Positions 28,408 to 38,188 of a stretch of 64,000 bases of DNA are shown piece after piece. The DNA lies in the NCBI RefSeq assembly GCF_049701175.1, contig NZ_JBNATW010000006.1, positions 1 through 64,000 of the forward strand. The letters run 5' to 3'. Each line of letters starts with the position of its first letter. Positions within the stretch are counted from its first letter, which is position 1. The notes under the pieces were generated by a model. The model was not told where the DNA came from, did no database searches, and saw only the letters and a list, made by a program, of their open reading frames with translations. This DNA is from Thermovenabulum sp049701175. GTDB lineage: Bacteria > Bacillota > Thermosediminibacteria > Thermosediminibacterales > Thermosediminibacteraceae. The position numbers and the translations under genes were made by a program.

Positions 28408-28437
28408 TTGACAACCCCCCTTTTATTTATCTAAAAT
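28408..28437 (+). promoter_or_regulatory. SigA promoter of pyrG
   Basis: TTGACA (28408-28413), 18-bp spacer, TAAAAT (28432-28437). The leader of about 45 nt has no attenuator hairpin like the one in B. subtilis pyrG. Confidence 0.65.
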
Positions 28438-28487
28438 AGAGTGTATGGATTTTTTTATGTACGGAAAATCTTCAAGGGGGACTTGTA

Positions 28488-30113
28488 ATGCACACCAAGT
28501 TTATATTCATAACCGGTGGAGTCGTTTCCTCGCTTGGCAAAGGAATAACCGCAGCCTCATTGGGAAGGCTTTTGAAGGCAAGGGGACTTTCCGTTTTCAT
28601 GCAGAAGTTTGACCCGTATATAAACGTGGATCCGGGCACCATGAGCCCCTATCAGCACGGCGAGGTATTCGTCACCGAAGACGGCGCGGAAACCGATCTT
28701 GACCTCGGGCATTACGAAAGGTTTATCGACGTAAACCTTACAAGGGACAGCAACGTTACTACTGGCCAGATTTACTGGTCAGTACTTTTAAAGGAAAGAA
28801 GGGGAGACTATTTAGGGGGCACCGTTCAGGTTATTCCCCATATAACCAATGAAATAAAGGACAGGATTTTGAGGATTGCTCGCACGGAAAACCCTGATGT
28901 GGTGATCACCGAGATAGGCGGAACGGTCGGCGACATTGAGAGCCTGCCTTTTTTGGAAGCCATAAGGCAGCTTCGGGCTGACATTGGGAGGGACAATGTC
29001 CTTTACATCCACGTAACCCTCGTGCCTTACCTTGCTAAAGCGGGGGAATTAAAAACAAAACCCACCCAGCACAGCGTAAAGGAACTCCGGAGCATAGGTA
29101 TACAGCCTGATATTATCGTGTGCAGGGCGGAAAAGCCCCTTTCCCGGGAGCTGAAGGAGAAAATTGCCCTTTTTTGCAGCGTAGAGCCCGAAGCGGTTAT
29201 CCAAAACTACGATGCGGAAACCATATACGAGGTGCCGCTCATACTCCAAAAAGAGGGGCTCGACGAGGTTGTAGCCAAAAAGCTCGGCTTTGACGGCATG
29301 AAAGCAGACCTTACAGAATGGGAGGAAATAGTAAAAAAGATAAAGAACCCTTTAAACAGGGTAAACATCGCCCTTGTAGGCAAATACGTAGAGCTTCATG
29401 ATGCATACCTCAGCATAGTTGAGGCATTAAACCACGGCGGTATAGCCAACGACACCCGGGTTTTTATAAAATGGATTCATTCGGAAGACTTAGAAAAAGA
29501 GGGAGTAAACTTAAATGAAGTCTTTGAAGGCATAAACGGCATACTAATTCCCGGCGGATTCGGGGACAGGGGCATTGAAGGGAAGATAAGAGCCATACAG
29601 TATGCAAGGGAAAACAAGATACCTCTTTTCGGCATTTGCCTCGGCATGCAGTGCTCCGTAATAGAATTTGCAAGGAACGTTTGCAACCTAAAAGGAGCCC
29701 ACAGCACCGAGTTTAGGCCGGACACGCCCTACCCCGTAATAGACCTCATGCCCGAACAAAAGGGCATCGAGAAAAAAGGCGGTACAATGCGCCTCGGGCA
29801 TTACCCCTGCAAGATAAAAGAAGGCACTAAGACTCATGAGGCGTATAAGGAAGCTATCATAGAGGAGCGCCATAGGCACCGCTACGAATTTAACAACGAC
29901 TTCAAAGAAATTTTGGAAAAGAACGGGCTTATCATCTCGGGTATTTCCCCCGACGGAAGGCTCGTTGAAATAATCGAATTAAAAGACCACCCGTGGTTTA
30001 TAGGGACCCAATTTCACCCTGAATTCAAATCAAGACCCAACAGGCCCCATCCCCTTTTCAGGGAATTCATAAAAGCCTCCCTCGAATACAGGAAGAAAAG
30101 AATAGAAGGATAA
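28488..30113 (+). CDS. pyrG: CTP synthase
   Basis: Makes CTP from UTP, ATP and glutamine. 541 residues: an N-terminal synthase domain (FITGGVVSSLGKGITAASLG, KFDPYINVDPGTMSPYQHGE) and a C-terminal class I glutamine amidotransferase domain with oxyanion loop IPGGFGDRG, nucleophile in GICLGMQC (about residue 388) and FHPEF near the end. Ordinary in every respect; own promoter and terminator. Confidence 0.97.
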   Translation: MHTKFIFITGGVVSSLGKGITAASLGRLLKARGLSVFMQKFDPYINVDPGTMSPYQHGEVFVTEDGAETDLDLGHYERFIDVNLTRDSNVTTGQIYWSVLLKERRGDYLGGTVQVIPHITNEIKDRILRIARTENPDVVITEIGGTVGDIESLPFLEAIRQLRADIGRDNVLYIHVTLVPYLAKAGELKTKPTQHSVKELRSIGIQPDIIVCRAEKPLSRELKEKIALFCSVEPEAVIQNYDAETIYEVPLILQKEGLDEVVAKKLGFDGMKADLTEWEEIVKKIKNPLNRVNIALVGKYVELHDAYLSIVEALNHGGIANDTRVFIKWIHSEDLEKEGVNLNEVFEGINGILIPGGFGDRGIEGKIRAIQYARENKIPLFGICLGMQCSVIEFARNVCNLKGAHSTEFRPDTPYPVIDLMPEQKGIEKKGGTMRLGHYPCKIKEGTKTHEAYKEAIIEERHRHRYEFNNDFKEILEKNGLIISGISPDGRLVEIIELKDHPWFIGTQFHPEFKSRPNRPHPLFREFIKASLEYRKKRIEG

Positions 30114-30141
30114 AAACCGGAGTTTCGCTCCGGTTTTTTTA
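30113..30141 (+). terminator. Terminator after pyrG
   Basis: AAAACCGGAG (30113-30122) / CTCCGGTTTT (30128-30137) and T-run; overlaps the pyrG stop codon. Confidence 0.9.
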
Positions 30142-30280
30142 TGCCTTTTCTTTCAACTGTCTTGCCTCAGGAAAGAGAATGTAATAGAATTAAAACAAAT
30201 AACAAAATTATCAGCAAAAACATAAAATTATTAAGGAAAAGCGTAAAATTTAAAAAAAATTAATTAAAAGGGGGTTTTTT

Positions 30281-32656
30281 ATGCTAAAAAAACTTTCCAT
30301 CGAAGAACTTTGCGATACCTGCGATGCATCCCTTTTTGAATTTGAAACCACCGATGAACTTGAACCCATATCCGATATAATAGGGCAGCAAAGGGCCGTA
30401 AGGGCGATGGAATTCGGCCTTAAAATAGAAAAAAAGGGCTACAACATCTTTGTAAGCGGGCCCACCGGCACCGGAAAGACCACCTATGCAAGGCTTGCCG
30501 TTTCAAAGGTAGCAAAAGAAAAGAGCGCACCCGATGATATACTTTACGTCTACAACTTCTCAAAACCCGAAAAACCCATTGCCCTTTTTTTAAAGGCGGG
30601 AATGGGCTACGAATTTACAAAGGATATGGAAAAACTTGTAAACGAGGTTAAAAGGGAGATAAACAAGGTATTTGACGATGAAGCCTTTGAGGTGCAAAGG
30701 CAGGAAATAATAGATATATACCAAAAAAAGTCCGCCGAGATCTTTGAAAAACTTGAAGAACAGGCAAAAGCCGAAGGATTTATAATCCAAAGAAGCCCGC
30801 AGGGGTTTATAACCGTTCCACTAAAAGAAGGAAAGCCCATGAGCCAGGAGGAATTCGACGCCCTTTCCGATGAAGAAAGAAAGGCAATAGAGGAAAAAGG
30901 AAGGGGCCTTCAGCCAAAAATAGATGAAGCTTTAAGAAGGGTAAGGCTTGTGGACAGGGAAGCAAGGGAAGAACTATTAAAATTGGAAAGAAAAACCGCA
31001 CTTGCTGCAATAAACCCCATTTTCGAGGAAATTACCGCAAAGTACGCCGAATTCGAAGGGGTTGTAAACTACTTAAAAGAAGTAAAGGACGACATGATTA
31101 AAAACCTAAATGCAATAAGGCAGGCATCGAGGGAAAAAGGAGAGGACGGACTGGATTTTTCCGCGATTTTATCCCAAGGTGCCCCAAAAGAGGATTTTTT
31201 TATAAGGTATAAAGTAAACCTTTTTGTGGACAACAGAAACACCGAAGGCGCACCGGTAGTAATAGAGACCAATCCCACCTACTATAACCTATTTGGAAAA
31301 ATTGAAGGAAAAGCCTCTTTCGGCACCGTTGTGACCGACTTTACCATGATAAAAAGCGGGGCAATACACAGGGCAAGAGGTGGATACCTCATCATTCAGG
31401 CTGAGGACCTTTTTAAGGACCCCTTTGCATGGGACACGTTAAAGAGGACCTTAAAAAACGGGGAAGCCCGTATAGAAAATATAGGAGAGCAGTACAGGGT
31501 AATACCTACGGTAACCTTAAAACCCCAGCCCATACCCGTTGACGTAAAGGTTATACTCATAGGATCACCCCTTTACTACTATATATTAAATGAATACGAT
31601 GAGGACTTCAGGAAACTTTTCAAAATCCGTGTGGACTTTGATGTGGAGATGGAAAAAACTAAGGAAAACCTAAAAAATTACGCCGCCTTTGTATGCCACA
31701 TCTGTAAAAACGATGGGCTTTTGCACTTTGACAAAGAGGCCGTTGCAAAGGTTATCGACTACAGCTCAAGGCTTGCGGAAGACAAAAGAAAGCTTTCTAC
31801 AAGGTTCAACGAAATAGTGGAGCTTTTATATGAAGCAAGCGCATGGGCGGAGATTGAAGGGGAAAAAACAGTAAAAAAACACCACGTCCAAAAGGCCATA
31901 GAAGAAAAAGCCTACCGCTCCAACAGGGTTGAAGAAAAACTTTTACAAATGATAGAAAAGGGAGAGATCATCTTAGATGTTTCCGGGAAAAAGGTAGGTC
32001 AGGTAAACGGGCTTTCAGTATTGGATATTGGTGATTACACCTTTGGTCAGCCTTCAAGGATTACCGCTACCACCTACCTCGGCGATGCCGGTGTGGTGAA
32101 CATAGAAAGAGAAGTGAAACTTTCCGGCAAAATTCACGAAAAAGCGGTATTAATCCTTTCCGGCTACTTAGGAGAAAAATATGCAAAAGACATGCCTCTT
32201 GCCATCTCCGCAAGCATAACCTTTGAGCAAAACTACGGAGGTGTGGAAGGAGACAGCGCAACCTGCGCCGAACTAATCGCCCTTTTGTCGAGCATTTCGG
32301 GCATACCCGTAAGGCAGGATATAGCTATTACCGGGTCCCTCGACCAGCACGGGAACGTCCAGCCCGTAGGAGGGGTCACCCATAAAATAGAAGGTTTTTA
32401 CCATGCCTGCAAAATAAAAGGCCTTACCGGCACTCAAGGGGTGGTAATACCTTCACAGAACATCGACAACCTCATGCTCAAAGACGAAGTCCTGCAGGCA
32501 GTAAAGGAAGGCAAATTCCACATCTACAGCGCTGAGACCATAGACGATGTTATCGAAATAATGACCGAATTAAAAGCCGAAGAATTCCACCAAAAAGTGA
32601 AGGAATCTTTAAAATCCCTTGCCGAAAGGGCAAAGGAATTCTTCGACGGTGAGTAA
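30281..32656 (+). CDS. Lon-family ATP-dependent protease (AAA_32/Lon_C type)
   Basis: 791 residues. An N-terminal AAA+ region with Walker A SGPTGTGKTT (about 62-71) is interrupted by a long coiled-coil insertion (about 105-280, many E/K). The C-terminal Lon protease domain has the Ser-Lys dyad: Ser in GVEGDSATCAE (about 659) and Lys in VTHKIEGFYHAC (about 702). Length and insertion fit the Lon-like family found in Clostridia and archaea rather than classical LonA. Cytoplasmic quality-control role inferred. ATG with GGGGG upstream. No signal of interest in the 140-bp gap before it. Confidence 0.88.
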   Translation: MLKKLSIEELCDTCDASLFEFETTDELEPISDIIGQQRAVRAMEFGLKIEKKGYNIFVSGPTGTGKTTYARLAVSKVAKEKSAPDDILYVYNFSKPEKPIALFLKAGMGYEFTKDMEKLVNEVKREINKVFDDEAFEVQRQEIIDIYQKKSAEIFEKLEEQAKAEGFIIQRSPQGFITVPLKEGKPMSQEEFDALSDEERKAIEEKGRGLQPKIDEALRRVRLVDREAREELLKLERKTALAAINPIFEEITAKYAEFEGVVNYLKEVKDDMIKNLNAIRQASREKGEDGLDFSAILSQGAPKEDFFIRYKVNLFVDNRNTEGAPVVIETNPTYYNLFGKIEGKASFGTVVTDFTMIKSGAIHRARGGYLIIQAEDLFKDPFAWDTLKRTLKNGEARIENIGEQYRVIPTVTLKPQPIPVDVKVILIGSPLYYYILNEYDEDFRKLFKIRVDFDVEMEKTKENLKNYAAFVCHICKNDGLLHFDKEAVAKVIDYSSRLAEDKRKLSTRFNEIVELLYEASAWAEIEGEKTVKKHHVQKAIEEKAYRSNRVEEKLLQMIEKGEIILDVSGKKVGQVNGLSVLDIGDYTFGQPSRITATTYLGDAGVVNIEREVKLSGKIHEKAVLILSGYLGEKYAKDMPLAISASITFEQNYGGVEGDSATCAELIALLSSISGIPVRQDIAITGSLDQHGNVQPVGGVTHKIEGFYHACKIKGLTGTQGVVIPSQNIDNLMLKDEVLQAVKEGKFHIYSAETIDDVIEIMTELKAEEFHQKVKESLKSLAERAKEFFDGE

Positions 32657-32783
32657 AAATTTTATATTCCGAGGAAGGAATTTCCTTAAAAATGAAGAAT
32701 ATAATTTATACCGAAAATTGTTAGGTTAATTTTTCAGCAATGTTACACTATATTACATTTCGTTTACAGTTATCTCAGCCTTA

Positions 32784-32813
32784 TTGACGCAAAATAAACC
32801 CCAATGCTATAAT
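32784..32813 (+). promoter_or_regulatory. Strong SigA promoter of the S-layer gene
   Basis: TTGACG (32784-32789), 18-bp spacer, extended -10 TGCTATAAT (32805-32813). The leader of about 120 nt before the start codon is long, as in many S-layer transcripts; it includes a small CTCAA/TTGAG hairpin near 32855. Confidence 0.75.
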
Positions 32814-32940
32814 ACCAATAGAAGTTAAGCTTAGGAAAAATATACAATCTTCTCAATCCTTTGAGAGGGGGGATAAGTAAGAAAATAAAAGATTTTATAA
32901 AATAAAATAAAAATTATAAAAAAATAAGGAGGATTTGGGT

Positions 32941-35307
32941 ATGAAGCGTTTCAAAAAATCACTTGTAACCCTGCTCGTGCTGGTATTCGTACTCAGCATT
33001 ATGAGCACAGGGTTCGCAGCATCCTTCAGCGATGTTAAAGATGAAAACGTTGCTGATGCTGTTGCAAGGTTAACAGCACTCAACATTATCAACGGCTATC
33101 CCGATGGAACATTCAAACCAGAAAACACAATAACAAGAGCTGAATTTGCAAAAGTCGTTGTAAATGCTCTTGGACTCGGCAATGCAGCACAATATGCAAA
33201 AGGAATGACAAAATTTAAGGATGTAACTTCAACACACTGGGCATCCGGCTACATACAGGTAGCATCGGACCTCGGAATAGTCAAAGGTTATCCCGATGGC
33301 ACATTCAAACCCGAAGCAAACGTAACCTATGCCGAAGCAATCACAATGATTATGAGAGCCCTCGGTTATGAGCCAAAAGCAACTGCTCTCGGTGGATATC
33401 CCGGCGGATACCTCGCAGTAGCAGCTGAAAAAGGCGTAACCGATGATGTCAACGTAGTAAGCAACCTCGGCGCAACCCGCGGTGATGTTGCAAAAATGAT
33501 CAACAACGCACTCGAAGTTCCTTTAATGGAACAAACATCATTCGGTGCTAACCCAACATGGACAGAGACTAATAAAAATCTACTTGAAAATAAATTATCA
33601 GTTAAAAAAGTTCTAGGAACAGTAAATAGTTATGACGAAGATGAAAATAAAGTAACTATTGAGACAAATGATTATGATGTAGCAGAGGGCATTTCTTTCA
33701 AAGGCTTAGAAGGTGCCAAGGTAACTGCATGGAAGAAAGATGGTAAGATAATATTCTTTGCAGTTGATTCGGAAGTTGTTTATGATACAGTAAAATCAAT
33801 AGGAACAGATGGCAAAATTGAATTGGCATTTGCTGGGAAAAAATACGAGAAAAACTCAACAGTTTCTGTTTCGGTAGATAAATATTATAAATTTATAATT
33901 AACGATGGTAAGATTGATAACGCAGAAGAGCTTATTGATGGAAATACTGTATCGCCTAAGTTAGTAAAAGAAGTAAATACTACTAAAGATAAAGAATATA
34001 TAAGAACTTACACAAGTGATTCTTCAGTAACATCTACAACAAAATTAGACCCATCAGCCTTTACAATTGTTAAGAACAATAAAATAGCGACATTGGCAGA
34101 TATTAAGCCTGGCGATGTCATTTATATTGTTAATACGACAAGTCAAAAAGTGATAGTAGCTTTTGATCTTAAAGTCGAGGGTAAATTAACAGCATACAAA
34201 CAAAATGATTATATAAAAGTTAATGGAACAACATATTACGTTGATGGAGTAACATTCTCAACAGACAATGGTGATACTTATGATGTTTTTAATGATGATT
34301 TATTCAACACAAATGTGGTGGCATTAAAAGGTATTAAAAATAAAATAGTATTTGTAAAAGGAAATGTAGCTTCTTCAACAGCAGAATTCTATGGATTTGC
34401 ATTAGATAAGACTTCTTCATTAGGTGAATATAAAGTAAAGGTATTAAAAGATGATGGAACAATAGCTGTTTACAATTATAAATCTTCAGTTGATTCATAC
34501 TTACCAACATCTACGGGTGATTTAACTAAATTCTTCAAATTCAGTCTGAATTCAGATGGAGTAATAGATTCAGTAACTGTGTACAATGCAGTTTGTACAC
34601 ATACAATAACCGACGCTGGTAACGGTTATATGAAGGTAGTAGGAGATGCAGTTTACTACGTAAGCAATTCAGTTAAAGTATTTAATATGGAAGGAACAGG
34701 TGTAATTGATTCAGTTTATACTAATAACATTGCTAAACCAGAAGATGTTGAAATAGTGAACTGGGCTGATATAGTTAATGCGAAAAACATTGATTTAGAT
34801 GTTATAGCATATAAAGCGAGTGGAGATTCAGAATATAAAGCAATTGTTATTACAAGGGGATATAGCGCTTTAGCAGGAGATGAATTTGTAGGATTTGTAA
34901 AAGACGCTTATAAAGTATCAACAGATAAATATGAGGCAGTTATTATTACATCGGCAGGAGAAAAGACTTATACATTTAGCACAGATATTATTGGCAAGAT
35001 TGATAAATTAATAACTTATAGAGAAAAAGGAGCAAATGAAGCAGTATATACTGGTGAAACAACAGTTTCAACAACGGTTTATGATGTAGATACAACAAGA
35101 TTGTTAGTAAAGTTAAGTGGCAATGTTTACAAAAAGGTTGCATCTGATGTATTAATAGTTGAAAAGAATGCAGATGGAGATCCTGAAGTGATTTCTCTAT
35201 CAGATCTAAAAGTCGAAGTTGAAGCAGCTGATACAAGTGGAGTATCGATAAAATACTATATTGATGCAGATACTGAAATCATAAAAGCTATTACAATAGG
35301 ATACTAA
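32941..35307 (+). CDS. S-layer protein with three N-terminal SLH domains
   Basis: 788 residues, exported (KRFKKSLVTLLVLVFVLSI, cleavage at about GFAA, residue 28). SLH domains at about 30-75 (INGYPDGTFKPENTITRAEF), 95-140 (VKGYPDGTFKPEANVTYAEA) and 150-200, then about 590 residues of variable, lysine- and Thr/Val-rich crystallisation region. Strong promoter, AAGGAGG 8 nt before the ATG and a good terminator suggest high expression and the main S-layer subunit. Codon choice changes sharply near 33,540: the SLH part uses many C-ending codons, the rest mostly A/T-ending. This suggests a mosaic gene. Confidence 0.9.
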   Translation: MKRFKKSLVTLLVLVFVLSIMSTGFAASFSDVKDENVADAVARLTALNIINGYPDGTFKPENTITRAEFAKVVVNALGLGNAAQYAKGMTKFKDVTSTHWASGYIQVASDLGIVKGYPDGTFKPEANVTYAEAITMIMRALGYEPKATALGGYPGGYLAVAAEKGVTDDVNVVSNLGATRGDVAKMINNALEVPLMEQTSFGANPTWTETNKNLLENKLSVKKVLGTVNSYDEDENKVTIETNDYDVAEGISFKGLEGAKVTAWKKDGKIIFFAVDSEVVYDTVKSIGTDGKIELAFAGKKYEKNSTVSVSVDKYYKFIINDGKIDNAEELIDGNTVSPKLVKEVNTTKDKEYIRTYTSDSSVTSTTKLDPSAFTIVKNNKIATLADIKPGDVIYIVNTTSQKVIVAFDLKVEGKLTAYKQNDYIKVNGTTYYVDGVTFSTDNGDTYDVFNDDLFNTNVVALKGIKNKIVFVKGNVASSTAEFYGFALDKTSSLGEYKVKVLKDDGTIAVYNYKSSVDSYLPTSTGDLTKFFKFSLNSDGVIDSVTVYNAVCTHTITDAGNGYMKVVGDAVYYVSNSVKVFNMEGTGVIDSVYTNNIAKPEDVEIVNWADIVNAKNIDLDVIAYKASGDSEYKAIVITRGYSALAGDEFVGFVKDAYKVSTDKYEAVIITSAGEKTYTFSTDIIGKIDKLITYREKGANEAVYTGETTVSTTVYDVDTTRLLVKLSGNVYKKVASDVLIVEKNADGDPEVISLSDLKVEVEAADTSGVSIKYYIDADTEIIKAITIGY

Positions 35308-35316
35308 TAATGAAAA

Positions 35317-35346
35317 AAAGAGGGGATAATTTCCCCTCTTTTTGTT
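35317..35346 (+). terminator. Terminator of the S-layer gene
   Basis: AAAGAGGGGA (35317-35326) / TTCCCCTCTTT (35331-35341), then TTTG. The group IIC intron remnant begins a few bases after it. Confidence 0.9.
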
Positions 35347-35348
35347 AT

Positions 35349-35575
35349 GTGCGCGCGGAATGCACGCGACCTTGATGGTGAAAGTCCATTACGGGGGTTG
35401 ATAGCACCAACCGTTAGCTAAAGGCAAGGGTGTCCATCGCGAGGTGGAATCTGAAGGAAGCCGGAGGCAAAATCCCGGCCAGAGGAACACGAATTTCATA
35501 TGAGGCCAATGCAATTGATCGAGCCTTCTTAACAAAGTTAAAGCTTTACTACTGAAGGTTATAGAATTAATAAAG
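35349..35575 (+). mobile_element. Group IIC intron remnant (5' part, no reverse transcriptase)
   Basis: Starts with the group II 5' boundary GTGCG at 35349, directly after the S-layer terminator, which is the preferred target of group IIC introns. The domain I segments CGTTAGCT, CAAGGGTGTCC, GAGGTGGAATCTGAAGGAAG, GAGGAACACGAA and TTCATATGAGGC closely match my memory of the Bacillus halodurans B.h.I1 class. No reverse transcriptase ORF and no domain V consensus follow, so only the first 200 or so bases remain. A second hairpin terminator closes the segment. Confidence 0.75.
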
Positions 35576-35608
35576 GCGGGATTATTTAAACATTCCCCGC
35601 CTTTTTTA
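35572..35608 (+). terminator. Terminator downstream of the intron remnant
   Basis: GGCGGG (35575-35580) / CCCGCC (35596-35601), followed by TTTTTTATTTTT. Confidence 0.75.
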
Positions 35609-35702
35609 TTTTTCATTAAAAATTTCTCTAATTTCCACATTGCAAATATGATAAAATTAAAAATATAAAAATCTTTTTAAAATCTGTAAAAGGAGTAAAT
35701 TT

Positions 35703-36383
35703 ATGCTGATAGAATTAAAAAATATAAAAAAATACTACAAATCCGGTAAGTTAAATGTCAAAGCCCTTGATGGGGTGGATTTATCGGTGGAGGGGGGAGA
35801 GTTTTTATCAATAATGGGCCCTTCGGGGTCGGGGAAATCCACGCTTTTAAACATTATAGGTTGTCTCGATAAGCCTACGGAAGGGGAGTACATATTAAAC
35901 GGGAAGAATGTGGAAAGATTGAACGACGACGAGCTTTCGGATATAAGGAATAACTACATAGGGTTTGTGTTTCAGACCTTTCACCTTTTGCCCGATTACA
36001 ATGCACTATTTAATGTGGAAATTCCTCTAATTTATAGAGGAGTATCGAGCAAAGAAAGAAGGGAAAGGGCTGAAATGGCTTTAGAAGCGGTGGGTCTAAA
36101 GGACAGGATGAAGCACAGGCCCACAGAGCTTTCGGGTGGTGAACAGCAGAGAGTAGCAATAGCAAGGGCACTTGTTCAGGAACCTTTATTGATTTTGGCA
36201 GATGAGCCTACGGGAGCCCTTGATTCGAAAACGGGTAATTCCATTATGGAGCTTTTCTGCAGGTTAAACGAGGAAAAAAATTTGACCATTATTTTGGTAA
36301 CCCATGACGAGAAGATGGCGCGCTATGGGAAAAGGGTGGTTCATATACTTGATGGGAAAATCCAGAGCGTAACCTATAATTGA
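35703..36383 (+). CDS. ABC transporter ATP-binding protein, MacB/LolD type
   Basis: 226 residues. Walker A GPSGSGKST (about 39-47), signature LSGGEQQRVAIARAL, Walker B LILADEPTGALDS, and the switch histidine in LVTHD. It energises the FtsX-type permease two genes downstream. It forms an operon with the membrane-fusion-type protein (85-nt gap) and the permease. Known relatives export peptides, antibiotics or lipids, or signal mechanically to cell-wall enzymes; the substrate here is unknown. Confidence 0.93.
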   Translation: MLIELKNIKKYYKSGKLNVKALDGVDLSVEGGEFLSIMGPSGSGKSTLLNIIGCLDKPTEGEYILNGKNVERLNDDELSDIRNNYIGFVFQTFHLLPDYNALFNVEIPLIYRGVSSKERRERAEMALEAVGLKDRMKHRPTELSGGEQQRVAIARALVQEPLLILADEPTGALDSKTGNSIMELFCRLNEEKNLTIILVTHDEKMARYGKRVVHILDGKIQSVTYN

Positions 36384-36468
36384 ACAAAATCGCTATAAAA
36401 TAAATGTAATATTAAAAAACAAACTCAAAAATAATGATTTATTATTTTAAATTTTAAGGGGGCTTAAT

Positions 36469-38178
36469 ATGTTTAAAAAGATTACCGCATTTTTAGTTAT
36501 TACAGCACTCGTGGTGGCCGGGGGGTTTTACGCATTCAAGAGCCTTCTTCCTCCGCCGAAAAAGGAAGCTGAGGGGCCAATATATTCTACTGCGAAGGTC
36601 ATCAGAGGGGATATAAACGTGGGGGTGGAGACTTCGGGGCCTTTATACCCCAACAGCAGCGGAGGTATCATGGTGCCATACAATCCCGAATCTCAGGGCA
36701 TGGTAAGCTATATCATAGATGAGGTTTTGGTAAAGGCAGGAGATACCGTTGAGGCGGGGCAGGTCCTTGTGAAGCTCAGGGCCCCCAACATTCAAACAGA
36801 GCTTGAAAACCTTCAAAAACAGCTTGAGACTGCAAAAAAAGCCCTTGCGGATAAGCTCGGGACTACACCGGATAAGCTTTACGAGGTGGATCCTTCCAAA
36901 GGGATTACCCTAACCGCCCCCATTGACGGAAGGGTATTCGGACTTACGGCAAAGGAAGGAAGCGAGATTAAGGAAGGGGAAATAGTTGCAAAAATAGTAA
37001 ACGATACAAAATATAGGGTAATTGCCAAGCTAAATCCTGCTGAATTCGAGATTGCTAAGGATTACAAAAAGGCTTTTTTGAGGTTTAACGTCTATGACGG
37101 TGTGCTCGAAGGTGAAGTTGTAGAGGTAAACGATGAGCCGGTCCCGGAATCTACAGGGACTTCTTACTCGGAAGGAGACCAGATGTATCAGTACGTATAC
37201 TACATGACCATTGAGGGTAAAAACCCTGGATTAATACAGCCCAATTTGACTGCTTATATAGGACTTGCAAAGGAAGGGGTGAAAAATCCCGAAAGCCCAG
37301 AAGTTTTGTGGCTTAAGTTCCCATCGAAGGTGGAAGGTTTCGCTGAAGAAGAATCGGTGTTTTCGACCGTTACCGCTCGGGTGACAAAGGTATTTGTTAA
37401 GGAAAGAAGCAGGGTGAAAAAAGGAGACCCCCTCATACAGCTTGCGGGCTCGGATGTAAAGGACTACATTCTTGAAGAATTGAAAAAAATATCTGAACTT
37501 GAAAGCAAGATGTATAAGCTTCAAAACCAGCTTTCAATGCTTGAAATACGCGCACCGGTGAGCGGGGTTGTTGCGGATTTTAATGCAACAGTGGGTAAGA
37601 CCGTAGGGATGGGTGAATGGCTCGGAAATATATTCAATCCCGAAGACATGACCATGTGGTGTCAGGTGGACGATATAGATATACTCCTCGTGAAGCAGGG
37701 GTCCCCCGTTAAGGTTACTATGGACGCACTACCGGGGAAAACCTTTGAAGGTTCGGTAATCTTTATATCGCCCATGGGAAAGGACCAAAGCGGTATTTCA
37801 AGGTTCGAGGTGCAAATAAAAGTAAAGGGCACGCCTGAGCTTAGACCGGGTATGCAGGCAAAGGCGTACATAGAAGCGGGCAGCGCTAAAAACGTCCTCC
37901 TTGTTCCAGTAGAAGCGGTATTTGAAGAAGACGGACAGCCGAAAGTAGAAGTTTTAAATCCCGATGGTACCACAAAAGTTGTAAGCGTGCAGCTCGGGCT
38001 CATGAACGACAGGTACGCCGAGATAAAAAGCGGACTAAAAGAAGGCGATGAAGTGGTGACGGGTTCAAGCTTTGATGTCCTTCCATCGCAGCACATAAAG
38101 ACGGATAAACTCCTTCCCGGGCAGAATAACAATCAAAGCGGTGGCAACAATCAGCAAAATCAAGAAAGCGGCAAATGA
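36469..38178 (+). CDS. HlyD/MacA-like efflux adaptor protein
   Basis: 569 residues: an N-terminal membrane anchor (about 7-25, ITAFLVITALVVAGGFYAF), two biotinyl-lipoyl-like hairpin halves (VLVKAGDTVEAGQVLVKL near 90; VFVKERSRVKKGDPLIQL near 310), short coiled coils, a beta-barrel and a C-terminal low-complexity tail rich in N, Q and G (about 550-569). The duplicated lipoyl portion makes it longer than usual for a MacA (about 370-400). In this cell without an outer membrane it probably links the permease to extracytoplasmic events. Confidence 0.88.
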   Translation: MFKKITAFLVITALVVAGGFYAFKSLLPPPKKEAEGPIYSTAKVIRGDINVGVETSGPLYPNSSGGIMVPYNPESQGMVSYIIDEVLVKAGDTVEAGQVLVKLRAPNIQTELENLQKQLETAKKALADKLGTTPDKLYEVDPSKGITLTAPIDGRVFGLTAKEGSEIKEGEIVAKIVNDTKYRVIAKLNPAEFEIAKDYKKAFLRFNVYDGVLEGEVVEVNDEPVPESTGTSYSEGDQMYQYVYYMTIEGKNPGLIQPNLTAYIGLAKEGVKNPESPEVLWLKFPSKVEGFAEEESVFSTVTARVTKVFVKERSRVKKGDPLIQLAGSDVKDYILEELKKISELESKMYKLQNQLSMLEIRAPVSGVVADFNATVGKTVGMGEWLGNIFNPEDMTMWCQVDDIDILLVKQGSPVKVTMDALPGKTFEGSVIFISPMGKDQSGISRFEVQIKVKGTPELRPGMQAKAYIEAGSAKNVLLVPVEAVFEEDGQPKVEVLNPDGTTKVVSVQLGLMNDRYAEIKSGLKEGDEVVTGSSFDVLPSQHIKTDKLLPGQNNNQSGGNNQQNQESGK

Positions 38179-38188
38179 GGTGAAAATA

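Noticed and set aside
35349..35700. Functional group II intron
   Set aside because: No reverse transcriptase gene and no domain V consensus before the next gene; only the 5' domain I part remains.
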